NCBI RefSeq assembly: GCF_000165835.1 | Contig: NC_014640.1 | Location: 2,914,001 to 2,978,000, forward strand | Origin: Achromobacter xylosoxidans A8 | Lineage (GTDB): Bacteria; Pseudomonadota; Gammaproteobacteria; Burkholderiales; Burkholderiaceae_B | Length of the DNA stretch: 64,000 nt | Reading direction: 5' to 3' | Shown: piece by piece, positions 18,068 to 28,039 of the stretch | Numbering within the stretch: position 1 is the first letter of the stretch | Layout of the letters: each line of letters opens with the position of its first letter | Position numbers and translations under genes: made by a program | Notes under the pieces: model-generated | Seen by the model: the letters and a program-made list of their open reading frames with translations, nothing else | Told to the model about the DNA's origin: nothing | Database searches by the model: none

Positions 18068-19774
18068 GTGATGCGCAAGTTTCTCGCGAACATGACGATA
18101 CGCAGCAGCCTGTTGTGGGTGCTGGCGTTCTTCTCATTCATGTTGGTGATCGGGGCCGCGCTGGGCGTGCTGTCTCTGCGCATCAGCAACGGCACCCTGG
18201 CGGAGATAAAGCAATCGCAGGAGCTGGACGATGCGGTCGGCCGCGTCGTCTCCAGCTACAAGGATTCCATGGCCGGCCTTGGCCGCGCGGCCGCGTCCAA
18301 CTATGCGGACATCGTGAAGAACGTGGGTCAGCCTACCTTGCTGACCCAGGGTTTGTCGTCCGAGGCTGCCGGCCTGCTGGAACGCGCCAAGGCCTCCATG
18401 AACAAGGGGCAGGCCGAGTTCGAGTACTACAAGAGCCTGGCCCGGCCCGCCGAAGCGGCCGACGCCCTGAAAGAGATCGACCAAGCCTATGAGGCGTTGG
18501 TCGGGCAAGGGCTGACGCCATTGGTGGCCTCCCTGGAAAAGGCGGACATGCCCGCCTACCAGAAGCAGGTTCAGACGGTGCAGGACGCCCTGGAAGGGCG
18601 CTACGCACGCGCAATCGAAGGCTTTGATTTCTGGCGCGCCAGCAAGATGCTGGATGCCCATGAGGTGGCGCAGGTGCGCTACCAGTTCGTCCTGATGGCC
18701 GTCGGCGCCGGCGGCGTGGTCGCCGCGTTGCTGGTGTTTGCCACGTATGTGTTCCTGCGCCGCCGCGTGCTGTTGCCGCTGAAGGAAGCAGGGCATCACT
18801 TCGACCGCATCGCCGGCGGTGACCTTACCGCCCGCGTGGACGTGCGCAATACCAACGAGATCGGCCAGCTGTTCGCCGCCTTGAAGCGCATGCAGGAAAG
18901 CCTGACCCGCACGGTGGCGTCGGTGCGTCGCGGCGTGGATGAGATCAACGTGGGTTCGCACGAGATTGCCGCGGGTAATACGGACCTGTCCAGCCGCACC
19001 GAGCAGCAGGCGGCCTCGCTGGAAGAGACCGCGGCGTCGATGGAGCAACTGGCCTCGACCGTGAAGCAGAACGCAGACAACGCGCGCCAAGCCAATCAAT
19101 TGGCGGCCAGCGCCTCGGACGTGGCCGAGCGTGGCGGTTCGGCAGTGTCGGAAGTGGTCAGCACGATGCAAGGCATTTCGGCCAGCTCGCGCAAGATTTC
19201 CGAGATCGTGTCGGTGATCGACGGCATTGCCTTCCAGACCAACATCCTGGCGCTGAACGCCGCGGTGGAAGCGGCGCGCGCAGGCGAGCAGGGCAAGGGC
19301 TTTGCGGTGGTGGCGGGCGAAGTCCGTTCGCTGGCGCAACGCAGCGCCCAGGCGGCCAAGGAAATCAAGGGCCTGATCGAGGACTCGGTGACCAAGGTCG
19401 GTGCGGGTTCGCAGCAGGTGGAACGCGCTGGCGCGACGATGCAGGAGATCGTGGCCTCGGTTAAGCGGGTGACCGACATCATGGGCGAGATCTCGGCGGC
19501 GTCGGAAGAGCAATCCAGCGGCATCGACCAGGTGAACCGCGCGGTGTCGCAGATGGACGAGGTGACGCAGCAGAACGCGGCGCTGGTGGAAGAGGCGGCC
19601 GCAGCCGCGGGTTCGCTGCAGGAGCAGGCGCAACGCCTGGCCGAAGCAGTGGCCGTGTTCAAGATCAACGCGGGCGAAGTCATCGAAGTTCCGGCCCAGC
19701 GCCTGTCATCGGCACGCGCGTCGGGTGACGATGCACGCTTGCAGGCGCCTGATGCGCTTGCGCTTGGGCACTGA
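18068..19774 (+). CDS. Methyl-accepting chemotaxis protein (Tar/Tsr-like), receptor 1
   Basis: Transmembrane chemoreceptor of about 568 residues. Starts GTG 18068 (AGGAG eight bases upstream) or ATG 18071. Order: TM1 (about 10-35), periplasmic helical ligand-binding domain (about 36-200, four-helix-bundle type), TM2 (about 201-225), HAMP ([20 protein letters not shown]), then the long coiled-coil signalling domain with the tip [20 protein letters not shown]. The signalling module is almost identical in DNA to those of three other receptors in the window. It lacks the DWESF CheR-docking tail, ending DALALGH instead. Ligand unknown. cheR follows 8 bases after the stop. Confidence 0.95.
   Translation: MMRKFLANMTIRSSLLWVLAFFSFMLVIGAALGVLSLRISNGTLAEIKQSQELDDAVGRVVSSYKDSMAGLGRAAASNYADIVKNVGQPTLLTQGLSSEAAGLLERAKASMNKGQAEFEYYKSLARPAEAADALKEIDQAYEALVGQGLTPLVASLEKADMPAYQKQVQTVQDALEGRYARAIEGFDFWRASKMLDAHEVAQVRYQFVLMAVGAGGVVAALLVFATYVFLRRRVLLPLKEAGHHFDRIAGGDLTARVDVRNTNEIGQLFAALKRMQESLTRTVASVRRGVDEINVGSHEIAAGNTDLSSRTEQQAASLEETAASMEQLASTVKQNADNARQANQLAASASDVAERGGSAVSEVVSTMQGISASSRKISEIVSVIDGIAFQTNILALNAAVEAARAGEQGKGFAVVAGEVRSLAQRSAQAAKEIKGLIEDSVTKVGAGSQQVERAGATMQEIVASVKRVTDIMGEISAASEEQSSGIDQVNRAVSQMDEVTQQNAALVEEAAAAAGSLQEQAQRLAEAVAVFKINAGEVIEVPAQRLSSARASGDDARLQAPDALALGH
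18884..19687 (+). repeat. 804-bp receptor signalling-module repeat, copy 1
   Basis: From [12 protein letters not shown] to [10 protein letters not shown]. The same 268-codon block, without any gap, recurs at 44234-45037, 46218-47021 and 48822-49625, all on the plus strand, with long stretches of identical DNA. Confidence 0.9.
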
Positions 19775-19782
19775 GGACTGCA

Positions 19783-20640
19783 GTGGCGACAGCAGCGGCA
19801 AACCAGGCGCCTTCCATCTCGGTGGAACGCCAATTCGATTTTCGCGACGCGGACTTTTCGCGCGTGCGCAAGATGATCCATGCGCACGCGGGCATTTCGC
19901 TGGGCACGCACAAGCGCGAGATGGTCTACAGCCGGCTGGCGCGGCGCCTGCGCGCGCTGGGCATGCAGGATTTCGGCAGCTATCTGGACCAGCTTGAAAA
20001 CGAGCCGAACGCGTCTGAATGGGAAGATTTCGTCAATGCGCTGACGACCAACCTGACCGCATTCTTCCGCGAATCGCATCACTTTCCCATCCTGGCCGAC
20101 TTCGCCAAGCGGCGCGGCGGCCCGGTGTCGGTGTGGTGCTGTGCCGCCTCCACCGGCGAAGAACCGTATTCCATCGCCATGACGCTGGTGGAAGCGCTGG
20201 GTCCGCGGGCAAGTGCCTGTTCGGTGTTGGCCACCGATATCGACACCAATGTGCTTACCCGAGCGCGCGCCGGGGTCTATCCCGCCGAGCGCGTGGACAA
20301 GATGGACGCTGAGCGCCTGAGGCGCTTTTTCCTGAAAGGGCGCGGCGGCAACGAGGGGCAGGTCCGGGTGCGCCCCGAGATTGCCGACATGGTCCGCTAC
20401 GAGCCCCTGAATCTGTTGGCGCCGGCGTGGCAGATCAACGAACAGTTCGACGTTATCTTCTGCCGCAACGTCATGATTTATTTCGATAAACCCACCCAGG
20501 CCAGGATCCTGGAGCGGTTTGTGCCGCTGCTCAAGCCCGGCGGCTTGCTGTTCGCTGGCCATTCCGAAAACTTCACCTATATCAGCCGGGATTTTCGTCT
20601 GCGCGGGCAGACCGTCTATGAATGCGCGGGCAGGTCCTGA
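19783..20640 (+). CDS. cheR: Chemotaxis protein methyltransferase CheR
   Basis: S-adenosylmethionine-dependent methyltransferase that methylates receptor glutamates for adaptation. 285 residues from GTG 19783, with AGGA upstream. N-terminal helical domain (about 20-85) followed by the SAM-binding domain: [30 protein letters not shown] (SAM motif), [11 protein letters not shown], and [18 protein letters not shown] are all CheR hallmarks. Tightly placed between receptor 1 and cheB. Two receptors in the window end in DWESF, a likely docking site for this enzyme. Confidence 0.97.
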   Translation: MATAAANQAPSISVERQFDFRDADFSRVRKMIHAHAGISLGTHKREMVYSRLARRLRALGMQDFGSYLDQLENEPNASEWEDFVNALTTNLTAFFRESHHFPILADFAKRRGGPVSVWCCAASTGEEPYSIAMTLVEALGPRASACSVLATDIDTNVLTRARAGVYPAERVDKMDAERLRRFFLKGRGGNEGQVRVRPEIADMVRYEPLNLLAPAWQINEQFDVIFCRNVMIYFDKPTQARILERFVPLLKPGGLLFAGHSENFTYISRDFRLRGQTVYECAGRS

Positions 20641-20660
20641 GCGGGACGAGGCAGCAAAAA

Positions 20661-21719
20661 ATGAAGAAAATTAGCGTTTTGTGCGTGGACGATTCGGCGC
20701 TGGTGCGCGGGCTGATGACCGAGATCATCAACAGCCAGCCGGACATGGAAGTGGTCGCGACCGCGCCCGATCCTCTGGTGGCGCGTGAACTCATCAAGCG
20801 CCACAACCCGGACGTGCTGACGCTGGACGTGGAAATGCCCCGCATGGACGGGCTGGATTTCCTCGAAAAGCTCATGCGCCTGCGGCCCATGCCGGTCGTG
20901 ATGGTGTCGTCGCTGACCGAGCGCGGCGGTGAAATCACGCTGCGGGCCCTGGAACTCGGCGCCATCGACTTCGTTACCAAGCCCAAGCTGGGCATACGCG
21001 ACGGCCTGCTCGAGTACACCGAGATCATCGCCGACAAGATACGCGCGGCCTCGCGCGCCAAGTTGAGGGCGCCCGCAGCGCATGCCGCACCCGCCGCGCC
21101 GGCGCCCATGCTGCGTCGGCCGCTGTCCAGCTCGGAAAAGCTGGTCATCGTCGGCGCCTCCACGGGCGGCACCGAGGCGATCCGCGAGGTCCTGCAGCCG
21201 CTGCCGCCGGACAGCCCGGCAATCCTGATCACCCAGCATATGCCGGCGGGCTTCACGCGCTCCTTCGCGCAGCGCCTGGATGCCCTGTGCGCGGTGACCG
21301 TGCGCGAAGCCGTGCACGGCGACCGGGTGCTGCCAGGGCACGTATATCTGGCGCCGGGCGGCGACATGCACATGCGCCTGGGGCGCAGTGGCGCCAACTA
21401 CGTGATCGAACTCGAAGCCAGCGAACCCGTCAATCGCCATCGCCCGTCGGTGGACGTATTGTTCAATTCGGCCGCGGTCGCCGCTGGCAAGAACGCCATC
21501 GGCGTCATCTTGACCGGCATGGGCAAGGACGGCGCCGCCGGCATGCTGGCCATGCACCGCGCGGGCGCGCACACAATTGCGCAGGACGAAGCCAGCTGCG
21601 TCGTCTTCGGCATGCCGCGCGAGGCGATCGCCTTGGGCGCTGCGGATGAAGTGGTTTCGTTGTCGGCGATAAGCGAACGCATTCTGACTCGCCTGGGCGA
21701 CCGTGGGCACCGCGTCTGA
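20661..21719 (+). CDS. cheB: Chemotaxis response regulator protein-glutamate methylesterase CheB
   Basis: Removes methyl groups from receptors when phosphorylated by CheA; can also deamidate receptor glutamines. 352 residues from ATG 20661; an earlier in-frame ATG overlaps cheR and lacks a ribosome site. Receiver domain with phospho-Asp56 in [13 protein letters not shown], linker, then methylesterase domain with catalytic triad Ser167 (GASTGGTEA), His193 (QHMPAGFT) and Asp290 (GMGKDGAAG). cheD is absent between cheR and cheB, as in enteric bacteria. Confidence 0.97.
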   Translation: MKKISVLCVDDSALVRGLMTEIINSQPDMEVVATAPDPLVARELIKRHNPDVLTLDVEMPRMDGLDFLEKLMRLRPMPVVMVSSLTERGGEITLRALELGAIDFVTKPKLGIRDGLLEYTEIIADKIRAASRAKLRAPAAHAAPAAPAPMLRRPLSSSEKLVIVGASTGGTEAIREVLQPLPPDSPAILITQHMPAGFTRSFAQRLDALCAVTVREAVHGDRVLPGHVYLAPGGDMHMRLGRSGANYVIELEASEPVNRHRPSVDVLFNSAAVAAGKNAIGVILTGMGKDGAAGMLAMHRAGAHTIAQDEASCVVFGMPREAIALGAADEVVSLSAISERILTRLGDRGHRV

Positions 21720-21769
21720 CGCGCAAAGCTCCCCGATCGGTCCAAGGCAAATTTTTTCTGGAGTAGAAG

Positions 21770-22159
21770 ATGGTAGACAAGGGCCTGAAGATTCTGGTGG
21801 TGGATGACTTCCCCACCATGCGGCGGATCATCCGCAACCTGCTCAAAGAGCTGGGTTTCGAGAACGTGGATGAGGCCGAAGACGGCGCCATCGGCCTGGA
21901 AAAGCTGCGCAATGGTGGCTTCCAGTTCGTGGTGTCGGACTGGAACATGCCCAACCTCGATGGTCTGGAGATGCTCAAACAGATCCGCGCCGACGCGGCG
22001 CTGGCTTCGCTGCCGGTGCTGATGGTGACGGCCGAGGCCAAGAAGGAGAACATTGTTGCCGCGGCCCAGGCCGGCGCCAACGGCTATGTGGTCAAGCCTT
22101 TCACGGCGGCGACGCTGGAAGAGAAGCTCAACAAGATCTTCGAGAAAATCGCCGGTTGA
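21770..22159 (+). CDS. cheY: Chemotaxis response regulator CheY
   Basis: Diffusible regulator which, when phosphorylated by CheA, binds FliM/FliN and changes motor rotation. 129 residues, very close to E. coli CheY in pattern: [20 protein letters not shown] at the start, phospho-Asp57 in [14 protein letters not shown], Thr in [12 protein letters not shown], Lys in [15 protein letters not shown] and the same C-terminal helix. GGAG ribosome site. Followed after 8 bases by cheZ, so the pair is probably cotranscribed. Confidence 0.97.
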   Translation: MVDKGLKILVVDDFPTMRRIIRNLLKELGFENVDEAEDGAIGLEKLRNGGFQFVVSDWNMPNLDGLEMLKQIRADAALASLPVLMVTAEAKKENIVAAAQAGANGYVVKPFTAATLEEKLNKIFEKIAG

Positions 22160-22167
22160 GGTGAGCC

Positions 22168-22800
22168 ATGAGTACGACCGAACATGAGAACCCGGGCGAA
22201 TCCCCCGATCTGATCCACCGCATCGCGTCCCTGACGCGCATGCTGCGCGACAGCATGCGCGAACTGGGCTTGGATCAGGCCATCAAGGACGCTGCCAACG
22301 CCATACCCGATGCCCGCGACCGTCTGCGCTACGTGGCGCAGATGACGGAGCAGGCCGCCAATCGCGTGCTGAACGCCACCGAGCAGGCCGGCCCCATCCA
22401 GGACGGCCTGTCGCGCTCGGCGCAGGCGCTAGATGCGCGCTGGCAGCAATGGTACGACCAGCCGCTGGAGCTACCCGAGGCGCGCGAACTGGTGAAGGAC
22501 ACCCGCGCATACTTGCAAGACGTGCCGAAGCAGGCGCAGCAGACGCAGTCCCAGCTGATGGAAATCATCATGGCGCAGGATTTCCAGGACCTTACGGGCC
22601 AGGTCATCATGCGCATGATGGACGTGGTGGGCGCGATCGAACGCGAACTGCTGCAGGTGCTGCTGGACAACGTCCCGCAAGAACGCCGCGACGAGGCCAA
22701 CAGCCTGCTCAACGGCCCGCAGATCAGCCCGCAGGGCAAGACCGACGTAGTGACCAGCCAGGACCAGGTCGACGACCTGCTGGCGAGCCTGGGCTTCTAG
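22168..22800 (+). CDS. cheZ: Protein phosphatase CheZ
   Basis: Speeds dephosphorylation of CheY-P. 210 residues. The catalytic helix [19 protein letters not shown] contains the Asp and Gln (here Asp141 and Gln145) that orient the water for hydrolysis, and the C-terminal CheY-binding helix [12 protein letters not shown] is conserved. GAGGTGA ribosome site. A GC-rich hairpin follows immediately, making this the likely end of the che operon. Confidence 0.96.
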   Translation: MSTTEHENPGESPDLIHRIASLTRMLRDSMRELGLDQAIKDAANAIPDARDRLRYVAQMTEQAANRVLNATEQAGPIQDGLSRSAQALDARWQQWYDQPLELPEARELVKDTRAYLQDVPKQAQQTQSQLMEIIMAQDFQDLTGQVIMRMMDVVGAIERELLQVLLDNVPQERRDEANSLLNGPQISPQGKTDVVTSQDQVDDLLASLGF

Positions 22801-22811
22801 CCAGGAATCGC

Positions 22812-22846
22812 GCCGCCGGACATGCCCTCCGGCGGCCTCCCTTCCT
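22812..22846 (+). terminator. Probable terminator after cheZ
   Basis: Perfect 9-bp stem GCCGCCGGA-N7-TCCGGCGGC starting 12 bases after the cheZ stop, followed by CTCCCTTCCT. The T-content is low, so termination may be incomplete. Confidence 0.6.
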
Positions 22847-23020
22847 GATGGTGCCGGCGGCGCATGAACGTATTCCCTAGGGGCGTAAACAGCGCCTCAT
22901 GGATAGACTCCCCTCCAGAATAATAAATAGGGGCCGTGCAGCGTGAATCATGGCGCGCAGTGCGCGCCAGGCAACGGATGCCCATAGAAGGCGATCCGGG
23001 CCGGCACAAGGAGGTTGATC

Positions 23021-24574
23021 GTGGCCAGATCCGTATTCCGTCTGGGAGGCATGTGGAATTTGTTGCGGCGGCTCAATCGCGGCGACGCGACGCTGTCGGA
23101 GCGCACTTTATCCTTTAGTCCGGCCGTTTGGCCGCTGTACGGCTTCATGGCGCGCCTACGCGGCCGCATCATGACCGTCCGCCAATCCAGCATAGAAATC
23201 GCGCTGAATGCCGCGCGCACGCAGTTCCAGGCGGGCCATTGCTCGCTCCTGGCGCAGGAGCAGGCGCGCGCCGCCGACGCGCTCGCGGCCAGCGGCGCGC
23301 AAATCGCCGCGCTGTCGGCATCAACTTCCACCCATGCGCGCGAGATCGCCGAGGTGTCGGGGCAGAATCTGCAGGCGGCGCAGCAGGCGTTGGCCGAGCT
23401 GTCCGACGTCAAGGCGCGGGTGGAGCGCATGACGCGCGAGATGGCTGCCTTCACCGAGGTGGTCGGGCAGTTGACTGGCCGCGCCCATTCGGTTGGCGAC
23501 ATCAGCAAGCTGATCAAGGAGATCGCCTTGCAGACCCAGCTGCTGGCCTTGAACGCCGGGGTCGAGGCGGCCAGGGCGGGAGATGCGGGGCGTGGCTTCG
23601 CCGTCGTCGCCAGCGAGGTCGGGCGCCTGGCCGAGCGCGTGAACTCGGCCACCAGCGATATCGGCCGGCATACCGCCGAGATGCTGGAGCTGGTGGAAAC
23701 GACCCAGCGGCAGACCGGCACGCTGCGCGAGGATGTCGACACCTCAGGCGAGGTGCTGGGCCGCACATGCTCGGGTTTCGAGCGTTTCGTGCGGGATTTC
23801 GACAGCATGAACCGTCAGGTCGGCGATGTGGTCCAGGCCATCGGCGAGGTGGACTCCACCAATCACGGCATGAGCGAGGACGTGGGGCGGATCGCGGCGT
23901 TGAGCGCCAACGTGCTCGAGCGTATCGGCAGCATGTCCGGCGAAATCGACCGTATCCGCCGCCAGACGGAAAGTGTGCAGGAGGTCCTGGCCGACATGCG
24001 CACCGGCAATACTGCTTTTGATGGCCTGTCCGAAACCGTCGAAGCCTTCCGGGACGCCGCGGCCAACCTGCTGGAGGACGCCAGGAGCCGCGGGGCCGAT
24101 GTGTTCGACCGGCATTACCGGCGCATTCCGGGCAGCGAACCGGCGCGCTACCACACCAGCTACGATCGGCAGATCGACGAATCCGTGACCCGGTTGCTGG
24201 ACAGCGTGCTGGATGGCGTGCCGGGCGGGATCTACACGATTCTGGTGGATAACAGGGGTTACGCGCCGGCGCACAATCTGCGTTTTTCCCAGGCGCCCAC
24301 CGGGGATCCGAAACAGGATATCGCGCGGGTGCGGAACAAGCGCATCTTTGACGATCCGGTGGGTTTGCGTCTGGCGACCAACACCGGCGGAATGCTGCTT
24401 CAGACTTACTCGCGCGACACGGGCGAAATCGTCAACGACATATCCATTCCGCTCTATCTGGGGTCGGAGCATTGGGGCGCGGTGCGGATCGGCCTGGATT
24501 TCACCCGCTTCCAGGCGGTCGCGGGCGAGGGCGAGGGCGAGGCCGGCGGCCTGGCGGTCGCCGCCGGGGCCTGA
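23021..24574 (+). CDS. Soluble methyl-accepting chemotaxis protein with C-terminal sensor-like domain
   Basis: 517 residues from GTG 23021, six bases after a perfect AAGGAGG; the in-frame TTG at 23015 is too close to that site. No clear membrane segment. The signalling coiled coil is in the middle of the protein: the tip [20 protein letters not shown] then [20 protein letters not shown] is at about 165-210. After about residue 370 comes a separate alpha/beta domain ([17 protein letters not shown]..., [35 protein letters not shown]) that looks like a PAS/Cache-type sensor. So sensor follows signal module, the reverse of usual receptors. No HAMP. Input unknown. Monocistronic, after the che operon and before flhB. 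Confidence 0.85.
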   Translation: MARSVFRLGGMWNLLRRLNRGDATLSERTLSFSPAVWPLYGFMARLRGRIMTVRQSSIEIALNAARTQFQAGHCSLLAQEQARAADALAASGAQIAALSASTSTHAREIAEVSGQNLQAAQQALAELSDVKARVERMTREMAAFTEVVGQLTGRAHSVGDISKLIKEIALQTQLLALNAGVEAARAGDAGRGFAVVASEVGRLAERVNSATSDIGRHTAEMLELVETTQRQTGTLREDVDTSGEVLGRTCSGFERFVRDFDSMNRQVGDVVQAIGEVDSTNHGMSEDVGRIAALSANVLERIGSMSGEIDRIRRQTESVQEVLADMRTGNTAFDGLSETVEAFRDAAANLLEDARSRGADVFDRHYRRIPGSEPARYHTSYDRQIDESVTRLLDSVLDGVPGGIYTILVDNRGYAPAHNLRFSQAPTGDPKQDIARVRNKRIFDDPVGLRLATNTGGMLLQTYSRDTGEIVNDISIPLYLGSEHWGAVRIGLDFTRFQAVAGEGEGEAGGLAVAAGA

Positions 24575-24670
24575 CGCGGCGGGTCTTCACGGGCCAGGGC
24601 GCGTTCCAGGCCGGGTTGGAACGCGCCGTCTGGAACGCATCCGGGAATAGCGCCGCTTTCCCCCCGTTTC

Positions 24671-24705
24671 TTGGCTTATCGCCCAAGCCCGGGGCCTCCT
24701 AGAAT
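24671..24705 (+). promoter_or_regulatory. Candidate FlhDC-dependent promoter of flhBAF
   Basis: TTGGCTTAT at 24671-24679 and a good -10 TAGAAT at 24700-24705. The flgB upstream region has TTGGCTGAT and TATGAT at exactly the same 29-bp distance. The reverse complement of the region around TTGGC (GCCAAGAAACGG) resembles half of the enteric FlhDC box. No sensible -35, as expected of an activated promoter. Confidence 0.5.
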
Positions 24706-24760
24706 CTCGGCGGGCAGCTCGTCATTCCAGAATCCGCGAGCCGCAACGATACCGCAGAGC

Positions 24761-25915
24761 ATGGCCGAAGAAAGCGACCTCGAAAAGACCGAAGCCGCCT
24801 CTCCCAGGCGCCTGGAAAAGGCGCGCGAGGAGGGGCAGATTGCGCGTTCCCGGGAATTGGGGACGTTCATGATGCTGGCGGCGGGCGTGGGCGCCATCTG
24901 GGCGGGCGGCAGTTCGCTCTACCGCACCCTGACCGGCGTGCTGCGCAACGGCCTGGGTTTCGACCAGCGCATCGTCGCCGATCCCGGCGTGATGGTCGAG
25001 CGGGCGGTCGAGGGTTTCGGCCAGGCCTTGCTGGTGCTGCTGCCCATTTTTGGGCTGCTGGCGGTCATCGCGGTGCTGTCCAGCGTGCTGCTCGGCGGCC
25101 TCGTCATCTCCGGCAAGCCCCTGCAGTTCAATTTCTCCAAGCTCAGCCCCATTTCCGGGGTGAAGCGGATGTTTTCGTCGCAGACGGTGGTGGAGCTTAT
25201 CAAGGCGCTGGCCAAGGCCCTGCTGGTGGGCGGCGTGGCGGTCTGGGTCATCTGGCGCTATCACGACGACATGCTGAGCCTGATGCACGTGGCGCCGTCG
25301 GCGGCGCTGGTCAAGGCGCTGACGCTGGTGGCGATGTGCTGCGCCTTTATCGTGGCTTCGCTCATCGTCATCGTCATGCTGGATGTGCCGTGGCAGATCT
25401 GGAGCCACCTGAAGAAGCTGCGCATGTCCAAGGAAGACGTGCGCCAGGAGCACAAGGAAAGCGAAGGCGACCCGCACGTGAAGGCGCGCATCCGGCAGCA
25501 GCAGCGCCAGGCGGCGCGGCGCCGCATGATGTCTGAAGTGCCGAAGGCGGACGTGGTGGTGACCAACCCCACGCACTACGCCGTGGCCTTGAAGTACGAC
25601 GAAGAAAAGAGCGGGGCGCCGCGAGTGCTGGCCAAGGGCACCGGCCTGATCGCGGCCAAGATCCGCGAACTGGCGGCCGAAAACCGCATCCCGACATTGG
25701 AAGCGCCGCCCCTGGCGCGCGCATTGCATCAACACGTGGAGATCGGGCAGGAAATCCCGGCCGAACTCTACACCGCGGTGGCAGAAGTGCTGGCGTGGGT
25801 CTTCCAGCTGCGCTCCTGGCGGGCCGGGTGGGGCGCCGAACCTGCGGTCCCGACCCGGTTGGCCGTGCCGGCCGAGCTGGACCCGCAAGCCAAAACCGCA
25901 GCACAAGGAGCTTAA
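24761..25915 (+). CDS. flhB: Flagellar type III export switch protein FlhB
   Basis: Inner-membrane export protein that switches substrate class from rod/hook to filament. 384 residues from ATG 24761 (MAEESDLEKTEAASPRRLEK is the classic N-terminus); a further upstream ATG is not supported. Four membrane segments between about 30 and 210, then a cytoplasmic domain with the autocleavage motif N269-P-T-H in VVTNPTHYAVAL, at the same number as in E. coli. Followed by flhA after 3 bases. Confidence 0.97.
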   Translation: MAEESDLEKTEAASPRRLEKAREEGQIARSRELGTFMMLAAGVGAIWAGGSSLYRTLTGVLRNGLGFDQRIVADPGVMVERAVEGFGQALLVLLPIFGLLAVIAVLSSVLLGGLVISGKPLQFNFSKLSPISGVKRMFSSQTVVELIKALAKALLVGGVAVWVIWRYHDDMLSLMHVAPSAALVKALTLVAMCCAFIVASLIVIVMLDVPWQIWSHLKKLRMSKEDVRQEHKESEGDPHVKARIRQQQRQAARRRMMSEVPKADVVVTNPTHYAVALKYDEEKSGAPRVLAKGTGLIAAKIRELAAENRIPTLEAPPLARALHQHVEIGQEIPAELYTAVAEVLAWVFQLRSWRAGWGAEPAVPTRLAVPAELDPQAKTAAQGA

Positions 25916-25918
25916 GGA

Positions 25919-28039
25919 ATGAGCGCTTTGCTCACCATGTTGAAGAGTAGCGGGGCCACGCATGCGCGGCTGCTGGCCGGGCCTGTCCTGATCGTGATGG
26001 TGCTGGGCATGATGGTCCTGCCCCTGCCCACGTTCCTGCTCGACCTGCTGTTCACCTTCAACATTGCGTTGTCCGTGATGATCCTGCTGGTCGCCATGTT
26101 CACGCGCAAACCGCTGGACTTCGCCGCGTTTCCGGCCGTGCTGCTGTTCGCCACGCTGCTGCGCCTGTCGCTGAACGTTGCCTCCACCCGGGTGGTGCTG
26201 CTCAACGGCCACACCGGCCCGGATGCGGCGGGCAAGGTCATCGAGGCCTTCGGCCACTTCCTGGTCGGCGGCAACTTTGCCGTGGGGATCATCGTCTTCG
26301 TGATCCTGACCATCATCAACTTCATCGTCATCACCAAGGGTGCCGGCCGTATTGCGGAAGTGGGCGCGCGTTTCACCCTGGACGCGATGCCGGGCAAGCA
26401 GATGGCGATCGACGCGGACCTGAACGCCGGCCTGATCGGCGAAGACGAGGCGCGCAAGCGCCGCGCGGAAGTCTCGCAGGAATCCGACTTCTTCGGCTCG
26501 ATGGACGGCGCCAGCAAGTTCGTGCGCGGCGATGCCATCGCCGGCCTGTTGATCATGGCGATCAACATCATCGGCGGCCTGATCGTGGGCGTCGCCCAGC
26601 ACGACATGTCGATGGGCGATTCGGCGCGCGTTTATACGCTGCTGACCATCGGCGACGGGCTGGTGGCCCAGATTCCGGCGTTGGTGATCTCCACCGCCGC
26701 GGGCGTGGTGGTGTCGCGGGTGTCGACCGACCAGGACATCGGCCAGCAAATCATCAGCCAGCTGTTCTCCAACCCCAGCGTGCTGTTCCTGACGGCCGGC
26801 ATCGTCGGCATCATGGGCCTGATTCCCAACATGCCGCACGTCGCCTTCCTGACCCTGGCCGGCGTGCTGGGCTGGGGGGGCTGGGTGCTGTACAAGCGGC
26901 AGACTGCGGCCGCCGCGGCCGCCGCGGAGGTGCCGCCACAAGCGATCACCCAGGCGCAGGCCGCCGCCGCCGAGGCCAGTTGGGACGACGTGTCGATGGT
27001 GGACCAGCTGGGTCTGGAGGTCGGTTACCGCCTGATCCCGCTGGTGGATCACGCCCAGAACGGCGAACTGCTGCACCGCATCCGCAGCCTGCGCAAGAAG
27101 TTCGCGCAGGACGTGGGCTTTCTGCCGCCGGTGGTGCATATCCGGGACAACCTCGAGCTCAAGCCCAACGATTACCGCATCCTGCTGTCTGGCGTGGAAG
27201 TCGGCCATGGCGTGGCCATGCCGGGGCAATGGCTGGCGATCGACCCGGGCGGCGTGACCATGCCGATCAAGGGCACGCCCACGACCGACCCCGCTTTTGG
27301 CTTGCCGGCGCTGTGGATCGACGGCAGCCTGCGCGACCAGGCGCAGGTGGCGGGCTACACGGTGGTGGATGCCGGCACCGTGGTCGCGACGCACCTGAAT
27401 CACCTGATGCATCGCCACGGTTCCAACCTGCTGGGTCGCCAGGAAGTGCAGCAATTGCTGGACCGCATCGGCCGCGACGCGCCCAAGCTGGTCGAAGACC
27501 TGGTGCCCAAGACCTTGTCGCTCACGGCGTTGCAGAAGGTGTTGCAAGGCCTGCTGTCGGAAGAAGTGCCGATCCGCGACATGCGCACCATCATCGATAC
27601 CTTGTCCGAGCATGGCCCGCGCCTGGCGGCGCTGGCCGCGGGCACGGGCAGCCAGCCCGACATCAACGAACTGATCGCCTTGACGCGCCGTTCGCTGGGT
27701 CGCGCCATCACCCAGCAATGGTTCCCGGGCGAGGGCGAACTGCGCGTGATCGGCCTGGACGTGAAGCTGGAGCGCGTGCTTTCACAGGCCATGACGACCA
27801 GTGGCGGACTGGAGCCGGGGCTGGCCGATACCTTGCTGCGCGAAGCGCAGGCCGCGGTCGAGCGCCAGGAATCGCAGGGCAACGCGCCGGTGCTGCTGGT
27901 GTCGCCGGTCTTGCGCGCGCCTTTGTCGCGCTTTTTGCGGCACCACCTGCCGCAGCTGGGCGTGTTGTCGAATACGGAAATACCCGATGAGCGCATGGTG
28001 CGTGTGACCGCGCTGATCGGCGGAGGTAATGGGGCATGA
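25919..28039 (+). CDS. flhA: Flagellar type III export gate protein FlhA
   Basis: Nonameric export gate; membrane half forms a proton-linked channel, cytoplasmic half docks chaperone-substrate complexes. 706 residues, close to E. coli (692). About eight membrane segments in residues 15-330, including the highly conserved FHIPEP-family stretch here reading LDAMPGKQMAIDADLNAGLI, then the large cytoplasmic domain from about 360. Overlaps flhF by 4 bases (ATGA), so translation is coupled. Confidence 0.97.
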   Translation: MSALLTMLKSSGATHARLLAGPVLIVMVLGMMVLPLPTFLLDLLFTFNIALSVMILLVAMFTRKPLDFAAFPAVLLFATLLRLSLNVASTRVVLLNGHTGPDAAGKVIEAFGHFLVGGNFAVGIIVFVILTIINFIVITKGAGRIAEVGARFTLDAMPGKQMAIDADLNAGLIGEDEARKRRAEVSQESDFFGSMDGASKFVRGDAIAGLLIMAINIIGGLIVGVAQHDMSMGDSARVYTLLTIGDGLVAQIPALVISTAAGVVVSRVSTDQDIGQQIISQLFSNPSVLFLTAGIVGIMGLIPNMPHVAFLTLAGVLGWGGWVLYKRQTAAAAAAAEVPPQAITQAQAAAAEASWDDVSMVDQLGLEVGYRLIPLVDHAQNGELLHRIRSLRKKFAQDVGFLPPVVHIRDNLELKPNDYRILLSGVEVGHGVAMPGQWLAIDPGGVTMPIKGTPTTDPAFGLPALWIDGSLRDQAQVAGYTVVDAGTVVATHLNHLMHRHGSNLLGRQEVQQLLDRIGRDAPKLVEDLVPKTLSLTALQKVLQGLLSEEVPIRDMRTIIDTLSEHGPRLAALAAGTGSQPDINELIALTRRSLGRAITQQWFPGEGELRVIGLDVKLERVLSQAMTTSGGLEPGLADTLLREAQAAVERQESQGNAPVLLVSPVLRAPLSRFLRHHLPQLGVLSNTEIPDERMVRVTALIGGGNGA

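Noticed and set aside
22901-22935. CCCCT-N14-AGGGG inverted repeat upstream of the soluble receptor
   Set aside because: Only five base pairs per arm; expected by chance in GC-rich DNA.
24722-27718. 998-codon open frame on the minus strand opposite flhB and flhA
   Set aside because: Its protein is His/Gln/Arg-rich low-complexity text of the kind produced by reading high-GC genes antisense; flhB and flhA on the other strand are unmistakable.
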